Below, piece after piece: positions 20,783-31,040 of a stretch of DNA of 64,000 nt. Each line of letters starts with the position of its first letter. Within the stretch, counting starts at the first letter, position 1. Made by a program: the position numbers and the translations under genes. Below the pieces are notes generated by a model that made no database searches, was not told the DNA's origin, and saw nothing but the letters and a program-made list of their open reading frames with translations. Origin of the DNA: Adiantum capillus-veneris. Taxonomy: Eukaryota > Streptophyta > Polypodiopsida > Polypodiales > Pteridaceae. The stretch covers positions 144,679,140 to 144,743,139 of the forward strand of contig CM043955.1 in assembly GCA_014529385.2 (NCBI GenBank), written 5' to 3'.

Positions 20783-21872
20783 ATGACATGGATCCGCTAG
20801 AAGTGTCAGCGAGTGCCCGTGAAGGCTGCTCACCTAGTATTTTTGGGTGTTTTGCAACCCAAGTCTTTTCTTTATTTTTTATTTATTGTTTGATTTTTTG
20901 GTTGTTTTGTTTCTGACCCAGCTATAGAATAGAATGTATGATAGCTCAAAACGAGCGTCTCGGTCAGAGGGACGTGCCGTGCTTTACAGCCCTCCGGTTG
21001 GTCACTTTATGCCCTCGGAATCCCTAAAACCGTCAATTTCTAGTAGGGAACTAGGCCCAAATTAGAAAGTCTAAGGGTGCAAGTGGGAAGAGAAGGGAGG
21101 AGAGTGGAGGACTTGCCCCACATGCTCTCATTCCCTCTTGAGGGGGTAGGGTATATATATAAAAGTGAGTCTAGTATATATCATAAGACTGAGGCTTGGG
21201 GCCTGGGCCTGGGCTTGGGCTTGGGCTTGGGCTTGGGGAAATGATCCCGATCCCGATCAAAATTTTAGTGTAGCCCCGCAGTCACTCACGCTTAAATATT
21301 TTCGGTTTTTTTATTATTTTTATTTTTTATTTTTTATTTTTAAAGGCGACGACCGCGCGCGGTTTAGGTGACCCTTTCTTGGCCACACACACTGTCAACA
21401 CCTATCTAACCTATCTGTCAACAGCTCACAGACAACTCACTACCTTACTAACAGTGCTACTAACCACTAACTAATCTACTAACTATTCTGTTAACCACTC
21501 TGCTAACTGCTTACTGACAATGGGCTAACTGTCCACCTACTTCATCTCTCACTACCTTACTGTGCAAAGACTGTGTGCAGGCAAACCTTGACAGAAAACT
21601 GTGTGCAGACTGTGTGCAAACAGAAATTGCTAACTACCTTCCTACTTGGTCATTCACTGCGAACAAGCTAACAACTACTAACCGTGCAAAGACTGTGTGC
21701 AAACCGAAAACACAACATTATGCAGAAATCACAGAACTTGCAGACAATACAGAAATTAACAACTTGCAGAAAAATAACTCATTCCTCTTCCTCTTCCTCT
21801 TCCTCTTCTTTCCTACTACAAACAACTCATAGAAGAAGCACAAAGTGCCTCTTGGGCTTAGTGCAGGGCGAT
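20783..21872 (-). other. E1 untranslated leader with G-rich hexamer array
   Basis: About 1.1 kb between PBS and gag. It includes a (GGGCTT/GGGCCT)n array at 21193-21238 (plus strand) followed by GATCCCGATCCC repeats, a TATATATA stretch near 21150-21180, and a (CTTCCT)n run at 21785-21812. The hexamer array recurs with different copy numbers in E2 (25929-25950), E3 (39010-39034) and E4 (54827-54873). No ORF is credible here. Confidence 0.7.
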
Positions 21873-21890
21873 TCCCCGGCAGCGGCGCCA
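21873..21890 (-). other. E1 primer-binding site for tRNA-Asp
   Basis: The minus strand reads TGGCGCCGCTGCCGGGGA, four bases after the LTR. It differs at one position from the perfect tRNA-Asp complement found in E4 (TGGCGCCGTTGCCGGGGA). Confidence 0.85.
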
Positions 21891-21894
21891 AAAA

Positions 21895-22567
<673 letters not shown>

Positions 22568-23670
22568 CATGCACTGACAATGAGTCCACTGGATCATTCC
22601 ATCCTGTTTCTAGACGTATGCAATCACCTGCTTCATGTAGAATCTCTTTTGTAAGCTTTCCCTTTTTAGCTAATTGCATGACATTTGGCCAAATTTGACC
22701 ATGATGGTCACTCACCTCTTCATCACAAAAATGTTAAACTTTTACTCCATAAGTAGCTGCCTCAACTGAAGAGGTGGCATGCTTAGTTGCCATATCTTCA
22801 ACTAAGGTTTTCATTCCCCCCTTCCCAAAGTTAGTTCTCAAGGGTAGACCTGTCTCTCTTAAGTGGATTTTACCATCCTTAAAAAAGACAACATCTTTTG
22901 ACAAAGCATCAATAAAATCATCACAATCCCTTCTTACATGGTCTGTACTATCACACCAAATACATCTATTAACAAACCCTTCTTTGGGCTGTTGTCTTTG
23001 CCTAGGAAGTGGCCCGGATGGTTGGCCTTTTTCTTCAAGCTTTGCAAACTTCACCTTCAAGTCGCGCATTCCCTTCACAAGCTCATCTAGCATGGACTCA
23101 TCAAACTTAGGAGCAATAAAAGTAGGCTTTACCATTTTGTCAGAAGTTGAGGTGGAAGGACTTGTAGTGTTTACTACCATCTTGTCCCTTCTTCTTTGTC
23201 ATTTGGCAAGCAGTGAGACAGCACCTTCAACCTCATTCCAGTCGGTCTTTAGTCCTTGCTCAGCATCTTTATCTTCAAGAAGAAGCTCCAAATTTTCTTG
23301 AAACTCTTTACGTGCAGCTTGTAAGAAAAGATCTGTCTTCTCTGCATCTAGTGTGGCCCTTTCTGTCCTGGTGAGTTGTGCATAGCGCCGCTCAAATTCC
23401 CTAAGTAGCTCTGTTATTGATAGTCCTTGCTTTGGCTTGACTACCCATTCTAATAATGTCCCTTTGGTCACTCTCTCAGAGTCCTCCATGAAATATTCCT
23501 CCTTTAAAGCTACTTTGAGTTCTTCCCAATTTCTCCCATGCCCATCTTTAATTACCCTAACATGCTCTCTAATTTCTGGAACAACAACTAGCTCAAAGCT
23601 TTGAATCATCTCACCTTCTGACACGCGATGCAGCTCCATCTCCTTCACATACTCGCGTAAGTACTTGGTC
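22568..23670 (-). pseudogene. Foreign gag/CCHC gene fragment joined to E2 gag
   Basis: A single minus-strand frame with in-frame stops at 23199-23201 and about 22731-22733. It encodes KYLREYVKEMELHRVSEG, a helical region with ERRYAQLTRTERATLD, a basic stretch QRRRDK, then a CCHC zinc knuckle (CIWCDSTDHVRRDC) and DVVFFKDGKIHLRETGLPLR. It is unlike the gag of E1-E4 and starts abruptly at 23670/23671, where E2 gag sequence ends. It is cut on the left by E1. It is probably the gag of another retroelement family picked up by E2; a cellular CCHC gene is the alternative. Confidence 0.65.
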
Positions 23671-25521
23671 CTCTCGTATGTGCTCTTTCAAGAACAGTCT
23701 CCTAAGAGTAGAGTAGATCGTTTTCTCTTCTACTCTTAAGGTTCTATACCAATCTCCAGCCTTTCCGCTTAGGGTCAAACTCAAAGCCTTACACTTATGT
23801 AGCTCATTGTGCTCTTCCAAGGAATCGCACGCATGTTCAAAGACTTCCATATGCTTTCTAGCATCTCCGTCTCCACTGAATTTCTGTGTGAGCTTAGCTA
23901 CTTGAACTGCCTTGCTCATAGGCTCTCTATCAGGTGCACTACGCATGTTTTCCGCAATAGAGCGACCGATAGTTTGAGCAAATGCTGCCAAATCTCCTAT
24001 TTGAGCAAGTATAATGGGTGTATGTGCTCCTGGAACCACATGTGAGATGGGAGTTGGCCTTGGCCTTGGCATACGCGCGGCTCTTGGGTCCCATATTTCG
24101 TATGGTGGTGTACCAGACGGTGGTCCAAAGTTTACAGGCGTGGCCCTAGGCATAGGGGGTGCCTGATATGGCATGTTATTATTAAATGGCATGGCTCCAC
24201 TTGTATAAGAGCTTGGATAATTCCATTGTGGATTGTAAGCTCTTGGAATAATCGGAGGTGTAGAAGCTACATGAGGCTAAGGTACGACAGGTGCACATGA
24301 TTGATACATACATGTAGGTACAGTTGGGGGCACTGTGCTACTAGGCATCGACGCAGTGTTAACAAATGAACTCCATGGTGTACTTCTTGTCATGCTCACC
24401 ACTGGGATATGCATGGTAGCCGTAGTGTCATTAAGAGAAAGATGAGCTAGATCTAGGAAGGTAAAGCTGCCACTTATGGGCTCAGATTGTACTGAGGCTC
24501 CTGGCAAAACAACATATGGAGGATCAATGGGGCTCACTGAGGGAGTCTCCATTTGTGATAGGGTTGGTTGGTTGGCCTTTCCCGTATCCAAGAATCTCAT
24601 TAGGCCTGTTGAAGGCATGTTGCTCCCTGTGTTCTGTCTTTCTAACTCGACAATCCTATGCAGGACATCACAGACTTTCTGTTGTTGCTCATCTATGCTA
24701 GTAGCACCCGATGTGGATTGTAGAACATCTAACCAACCCACATGATAGGTGTGTCCTGTGTACCGATCAGTTAAGGCTTATGCTTGTAGGTCATACTCCC
24801 AATTTTTGCTTAGGAATATCCCATCTAGGCCTGGCGTGCTGGAGGTTTCCCTCGAAGTGGAAGCATTATTGCTCCCCATCGCTTGCCCCTCCGTGACTAC
24901 TACCTTGGGAGCACTTGGTTGCTCGGCTGGCATGATTGTTGTCATAGGAGCCTTTGCTTTCAGGGCTCGACTTTGTTCTAGCCTTCGTAGGTTCTCAATT
25001 TCCCTCTCCGTTGTTGCTTGCATATAGCGTTCGATCTCTTGTACTTCGGCAAGACTCCTACCATCGGGTAGTAAAACCTCAGAGGGAGATAGTCCTAAAG
25101 GATCAGGAGGTGCAGTGGATGGAACATTCACATGCACACTCTCAAGAAGCATAGGGTCTATTTTTGGCATGAATGACGAATTTACTTCCCCACTCCCTTC
25201 ATTTATTTCATTAACCGCATGTTCGGAGCGAGTAGCTCTACTAAGGGTCTCTTTTAAGCGGCTAAACACGCTGGACCCGGGCCGTGGGCCCATGGCATGC
25301 ATGTCTTGACTTGAAGTATCAAGGTTTGGTGTAGGATACCCCTCCATCACTTCGTAGTCAAAGGAAGAATCACTAGACGCGATATGAGGATCTTGGGTCG
25401 CGTTACCTTGAGTCCCGGCCGAAGGTCCAAAACCTAGGGTGGAGGAATAATGGGTGCCCGCGTAAATGGAGGCACTACCAATATGCTCGTGCTCTAACAC
25501 TCGTCTAGAGCGTAGGTTCAT
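23671..25521 (-). pseudogene. E2 gag, truncated and with two stops
   Basis: ATG at 25521 (MNLRSRRVLEHEHIGSAS). Three pieces in one frame (to 24778, 24741-24277, 24192-23671) are broken by TAA at about 24778 (E1 has GAA) and TAG near 24277 (E1 has CAG). It matches E1 gag very closely until 23671, at the peptide RRLFLKEHIRE, where the foreign sequence begins in a different frame. The C-terminal gag and all of pol are absent from the visible part. Confidence 0.85.
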
Positions 25522-26591
25522 ATGACTTGGATCCCCTAGAAGTGTCAGTGAGTGCCCGTGAAGGCTGCTCACCTAGTATTTTTGGGTGTTTTGCAACCCA
25601 AGTCTTTTCTTATTTTTATTTTTTTTTGGTTTTTTGTCCTTTTTTTCTGACCCAGCTATAGAATAGAACGTATGATAGCTCAAAACGAGCGTCTCGGTCA
25701 AAGGGATGTGTCGTGCTTTACAACCTTCCGTTTGGTCACTTTATGCCCTCGGAATCCCTAAAACCGTCAATTTCTAGTAGGGAAATAAGCCCAAATTAGA
25801 AAGTCTAAGGGTGCAAGTGGGAAGAGAAGGGAGGAGAGTGGAGGACTTGTCCCACATGCTCTCATTCCCTCTTGAGGGGGTAGGGTATATATATATAAGA
25901 GTGAGTGTAGTATATATCATAAGACTAAGGCTTGGGCTTGGGCTTGGGCAAATGATCCCGATCCCGATCAAAAATTTTAGAGCCCCCCAGTCACTCACGC
26001 TTAAATATTTTTGTTTTTCTTTTAATTTTATTTATTTTATTTTATTTTTTTAAGGCGACGACCGCGCGCGGTTTAGGTGACCCTTTCTTGGCCACACACA
26101 TTATCAACACCTACCTAACCTTTCTGTCAACAACTCACAGCTCACTACCTTATCTACTTACTAACAATGCTGCTAACCACTACCTAATCTACTAACTATT
26201 CTGTTAACCACTCTGCTAACTGCATACTGACATTGAGCTAACTGTCCACCTACTTCCTCTCTCACTACCTTACTGTGCAAAGATTGTGTGCAGGCAAACC
26301 TTAACAAAAAACTGTGTACAGACTGTGTGCAAACAAAAATTGCTAACTGTCTACCTACTTACTCATTCACTGCGAACAAGCTAACGACTACTAATTGTGC
26401 AAAGACTGTGTGCAAACAGAAAACACAAGATTATGCAGAAATCACAGAACTTGCAGACAATACAGAAATTAACAACTTGCAGAAAAATAACTCATTCCTC
26501 TTCCTCTTCCTCTTCCTCTTCCTCTTCTTTCCTACTACAAACAACTCATAGAAGAAGCACAAAGTGCCTCTTGGGCTTAGTGCAGGGCGAT
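25522..26591 (-). other. E2 untranslated leader
   Basis: Homologous to E1 20783-21872, including a short version of the G-rich hexamer array near 25929-25950 (three full G runs), the TATATATA stretch near 25885-25920 and the (CTTCCT)n run at 26495-26528. No gene is seen. Confidence 0.7.
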
Positions 26592-26609
26592 TCCCAGGCA
26601 ACGGCGCCA
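26592..26609 (-). other. E2 primer-binding site for tRNA-Asp
   Basis: The minus strand reads TGGCGCCGTTGCCTGGGA, one mismatch from the tRNA-Asp complement, four bases from the LTR start at 26614. Confidence 0.8.
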
Positions 26610-26613
26610 AAAA

Positions 26614-26656
26614 TGTGCGCTCCTTGCCGCACTGTCGAAGCAAGGGACTTGCCTAA
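26614..26656 (-). repeat. E2 5' LTR, U5-end piece (rest at 40238-40824)
   Basis: 43 bases matching the E1 LTR from 21895. It breaks at CCTAA (26652-26656), the target duplication of E3. Confidence 0.9.
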
Positions 26657-27243
26657 TGTCAAGGCTAGGGACTTGCTACGCACCGTGTGCGAGCCACAAA
26701 GGCTCCTAGCACACAGTCATACAACAGACAAGCTCACAAGGAAGAATGGTGTGTCACTCACCTTCCTGCGTAGTTGCGAATGAAGGATTCCCCTGCCGCG
26801 AAGAAGAGGGAGACGCCGCTACGCCGCGCTCAACCGCCTTGCCGCCGTCGTGCCACCGCAACGCTCGATCACACACACACACTCACACTCTCTCTCTCAC
26901 ACACGTACACACACACACACACAAGGAGATGGTGAAGGAGAAGGTGGAGATGGAGCAAGAGCCGCTTCTATTGCACAATGAGAGAATGAGTAAAAATTAG
27001 GTTTAGTGGCTTTTATATGAGCTCACCCCATTCACACTTGGGCGCCCATACTTAGCCAACTAACTCCTTGAATATTCCAGTTAGAGTGCGCCTGTCATCG
27101 GCGATCACCCTTACCCTGTTCCTATTGGTCCGACAAGCCCGGTACCTGAATCTAAACAATACAACGTTTATAGATCATAGGGTGTCCGTGTGCCGTGAGG
27201 GTTAACATGATCATAGGGTGTCCGTGTGCCGTGAGGGTTAACA
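26657..27243 (-). repeat. E3 3' LTR with a 36-bp terminal duplication
   Basis: 587 bp. The terminal 36 bases are duplicated in tandem (27172-27207 and 27208-27243, one difference); the 5' LTR has one copy. It contains short AC/TC microsatellites at about 26872-26922 and a TATA box on the minus strand near 27012. Confidence 0.93.
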
Positions 27244-27256
27244 TGCCCCCCTTCCT
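27244..27256 (-). other. E3 polypurine tract
   Basis: AGGAAGGGGGGCA on the minus strand next to the (duplicated) LTR start. Confidence 0.88.
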
Positions 27257-28613
27257 GATGTAGATTCCGTCCTCGGAAGCTATCCAGTTGAAGCTCGTTC
27301 GTCGAGATGGAAGAGCAGTCGACATGGATGTGCGTAGCCTTCTTCAATCACTTCAAAATCAAACAACATTGCCACAGTAATTGCATTCTCATATACAATT
27401 AAAAATCATATGCAATTTTAGACAGACAAATTGATTGGTAACAGAATTTTAGACAATTTGTCAGCAATAAACATTAAATTGCAATATAATCAAATGCATA
27501 AACATATGTAAAGGTAAAAAATTAAACAAGTCCGGGGTCGCTAATTTAACGGTCAAAAGGCACTAGAGCTCGACTATTAATACCATGGCTGACTTCTCAA
27601 TTTTTTCTGGTCAATTAAGTTGTTTAATCTTGAGAGCCAAGTATTTGATGTTCGAGGGCTGACTAGAGGCCATACCTAGAAGACCTTGTAGTTAAGCTAC
27701 GATAAAAGGAATTTCTCATGAAATCATCGCCTCACTGATTACCTTTTCTTTGACCCCCCAAAGTCTTTTCACATTGATCTAATTTTGATGTGTGTGCTTA
27801 TTTTGTATGCCTTGGGTTTTTTGCTTTTCAAGGAAAAGCGCCCACACTGGGAACCTCTAGGGCTCTAGTACCATAGGCGATACATGTGAGTGAAGTACCA
27901 ATTTAAGCAGGGATTTCTCTTCCAACTTAAAATTTTACATTGTGGCACTTTGATTTTTTGTTTGTTCATTTTCAGCACTTTAATTTTGGAACTTTGGGGG
28001 GTCATATAACACTGTTACCCTCCCCAGGCTCATCACATTAGTAAACTCCCTTTATAATACTTAAGCTAAAGGTCAATAGGGTTAAGCCCACTAGAAAGCC
28101 CTAGTACATTTCACACAATGCTGCCTAAATCGGATTAAGAACCTAAGTAACCATTGCTTATTAGGAAGGCATTCCCCATGGTATTAAGAGAAGATTTCTA
28201 ATACCTAGCTTGGTCAAACTAGCTTAGTCGGACTGCTTGATTTTTAAACCTAGACAAGTGATTATGACAAAACATTACATTGAATTAAATGTTTGATACT
28301 AAGCAAATGCGCTGAATATTATGCTACCAATCACAATCAAAGCAGACAAACATGGATGCAAAAAGATAAGGGCAATGTTAATGGACATAAAACACCTGTT
28401 TGTGTTGATGGTCGCGCTTGATTTGAAGTGTGAACGAGAGAAAGGTTCCATGAAGGTCCAAATCCTATCAACATCAACACACTCCTGTACACACTAGGGA
28501 ACAAAAGGAATACCTCCAGGAGGCACATTAGTGGAAAAAGGTACCAACACTTATTGAACACAACAAAAAACATAAGGAACCCTAACCTAATTATTTGCAC
28601 TCCCACTAAAGAG
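27257..28613 (-). other. E3 3' non-coding region
   Basis: About 1.36 kb with no credible ORF. It is similar throughout to E1 60-1348 and to the inverted E4 57140-58374. It contains the empty target site of element T near 28540. Confidence 0.75.
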
Positions 28614-29036
28614 TCAAGGGAATAGGATATTGTAGAGGTTGGGGGGAAACCCTAAGGCTAAACCCCTATCCTCGTCGTCGAGATAAACAAAGTCATCATC
28701 CATGAGACCATATGTGTCATCCATGTAGGCATGTAAATTTTCTTCTTCATCATAGGTGCCCATGTTTACTAAGAAGGTCACTAGACGCCTATAGTCATCT
28801 TGGTCAAAAGGGTAGGTTTGTGCCATGGGAGAAATGCTCTCTACTAAGTATGGATCAGACGTGGTCAAGAGACGTATCAGCCATTCTAACTCCTCAAAAT
28901 TCCTCTCACATGCTAGCGTACCTATCAAATCCCATTCACATGCAAGCACTGGAAAGACCATGTGAAATATTTGTGAAAAGTAACGAGGGTACCTCTCACC
29001 CAAGGCAGGAGTGGATGACTCTAGCGTACTAGCCAT
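28614..29036 (-). CDS. E3 accessory ORF, acidic 140-residue protein of unknown function
   Basis: ATG at 29036; stop at 28614. Same protein as in E1 10545-10967, ending LALGFPPNLYNILFP, with the acidic segment MDDDFVYLDDEDRG. About 13 of 423 bases differ from E1. It is open here although E3 pol has several stops. A TATA-like box (29172-29182) and internal polypurine tract (29262-29275) lie upstream. No known domain is recognised. Candidate roles (silencing suppressor, RNA-binding or packaging factor) are guesses. Confidence 0.6.
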   Translation of the reverse strand: MASTLESSTPALGERYPRYFSQIFHMVFPVLACEWDLIGTLACERNFEELEWLIRLLTTSDPYLVESISPMAQTYPFDQDDYRRLVTFLVNMGTYDEEENLHAYMDDTYGLMDDDFVYLDDEDRGLALGFPPNLYNILFP

Positions 29037-29171
29037 ATCTGTACACGCAAATAGATGATGGTTAGAGTGCAAATATTACAAGGGTCGTGTTCTTGTGCAT
29101 AATTTGTTTTTATGATTTGTGTGATGGCTCTTGCTCTTTTACTTTTTTATCTTGTTTTTGTGAGTATAAGG

Positions 29172-29275
29172 CTTTATATATACATTCCCTAAGATCGGAG
29201 ATTAAGAGGTCAGGGAGAAAGGTTGAGAGGGAAGCAAGTGAATGATGGATGTCCACAAACACTCCCCCCTTCCTT
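29172..29275 (-). promoter_or_regulatory. E3 internal polypurine tract and TATA-like box
   Basis: AAGGAAGGGGGGAG on the minus strand at 29262-29275, immediately after the pol tail stop and followed by TG. TATATATAAAG lies at 29172-29182, 136 bases upstream of the accessory ATG. Spacing is identical to E1. Confidence 0.45.
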
Positions 29276-29282
29276 GGGTAGA

Positions 29283-31037
29283 TCATACCGTTTGAAATGA
29301 GCTTGTCACCCTTTGAAACCAATTGTTCCAGTTGGTAATAGGTGAGGATTTTTGCCAGTAGTTTTCTATTACCCTAGGTGCCTCGTCAAGTTGCAAGGGT
29401 GGTAAGGTACTCTCCCATGATTTTACTTGCAACATTGTTGGAGGTGGTGAATCTACAACGGGAGGTGCAAACTCTTTCTTGCTTGTATGGATATGTACAA
29501 TGGTAGGTGGAGGTTGTGTCGAAGCTTTTATATCCGTATAGGAACTACATGAAGAGCAAGAAGCTTCATTTTCTTTTCCTGTTCCTGAGCTAGGTGGAGC
29601 AAATCGTTCTTTCTTTGGTACCCAAACTAGCTCTGGAACAGGTGTGTCGCATTCCGTGATTTTTTCCTTTCCACGATTTTCAATTTGTTTTGGAGTCACA
29701 GGATTTGGTTTACATGGGTCAGGTGACAGGTAAGAGTACAATTTACGTTTGGGCACCCAGATTTGATCATTTCCTTCATAGTATCCTTGGGCTTTTAATA
29801 GTCGTTAGGAATCCAACGCCACGTTTTCTTACATTTCTTGGAGCGAGTGGGACGTTTCTTACGAGGCTTCCATTTTTTAGCATCAGCCATGGTTACTAAA
29901 GAAGCTTTAGGGACCCACTTGTATGCTTCCTTTGTTATATTAGGATGGTTCTTTGTCTCTCAAGCTTTCTTTCAACTACATCAGTTGAAGATCTAGAGAG
30001 TTGGCGGCTATGGGGACGTATGGTTCAACCTCCTGGACATGCAATGTCTTGGGTTTTATTTCGTTAGGCAATATCTCAGGGACTATGGCTTGAGTGGTAG
30101 GGATAAGAGTTGGTTTTTGCGTTGTGACACCCCCAGTTCCCCAATCAATAGTGCATTTGGTGGCTATCATCCACGTGCGTCCTAGGTTTATATTACCCTC
30201 CATAGTTCCAGTAGGCATGACCAAAAAGTCTTGAGCTACAATTCCATTGTCATAACTGACAGAAGTGTGCCAGATTCCAAAAACCGTAGTTTTTTTCTTG
30301 TTGACACCCTTGACTTGGATAATACTCTCAGATAGAGGTGGCTTCCCTAACTGACACCACACCCCATAGGATAGCAGATTATATTTAGCACCCGTGTCCA
30401 ATAAGGCGTTATATAGCACTTTTCCATAGGCACTATTTAACTCAATAGCGTATCGTAGAGGTGTGTCAGAGTCCAACCAATCCTCTTCGATTTCCACGTG
30501 GAATGCATTTGTGACTCCAAGGTTAGCCTCTCGTTTTTGTCTTATACGTTGTTGTCGCTCCTTAGCCTCAGCTTGAGCTTGTATCTTGTTTAACTCGGTT
30601 TGTGCTTTGGCGGCCTTCTTTTGATGAATGGCCCGTAGTTCTTCTTGGCTTAAAGGATCATAATATCTTTTGAATTTACTCCCATTGAGGAATCCAATGG
30701 TTTCAACTCCATGAAGAGTTTCCACACGAAGGGTACCTTGTGGGGTAATTTCACATACTCTATATGGTCCTTTACCAGCATATTTCAACTTTTTCTTCTC
30801 TTTACGTACTCCATACATAAGGACTTTATCACCAACTTTGATGTCCTTGTCCTTCACATGGCGATCAAACCACTTCTTTCTCCTATCCTTTTCCACAAGA
30901 GCATTTTGCACAGCCAACTGTCTCTCTTCGTCTAGTTTTTCTAAGATATACAAACGCTCGGTTAAGGGGTTACCATTCCATCCTTCTTGCAAAGCTACCC
31001 TAAGACTAGGAATGACAAACTCCCAAGGCATAACCAC
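29283..31037 (-). CDS. E3 integrase C-terminus, PR2 retropepsin-like domain and W-x-P-K tail
   Basis: The frame continues directly from integrase, separated by one TAA (31038-31040; E1 has CAA). Residues of the 353-codon piece (31037-29976): integrase C-terminal domain about 1-125 (KGPYRVCEITPQGTLRVETL), a charged helical linker about 128-172, then PR2 about 185-300 with D214-T-G-A, the strand GIVAQDFLVMP and NLGRTWM at 284-290, the layout of a retropepsin. After an indel near 29976 the tail resumes at 29756-29283 (VPELVWVPKKERF, WESTLPPLQLD, WNNWFQRVTSSFQTV-stop). PR2 could process the polyprotein or do something else; its active-site triplet is canonical while that of the first protease is not. 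Confidence 0.75.
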
Positions 31038-31040
31038 TTC

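Noticed and set aside
21193-21238. Regular hexamer repeat as a CRISPR-like or telomeric array
   Set aside because: Six-base units without spacers and not the plant telomere repeat TTTAGGG; the genome is eukaryotic.
28614-29036. The accessory ORF as a retroviral env
   Set aside because: No signal peptide, no transmembrane segment and only 140 residues.
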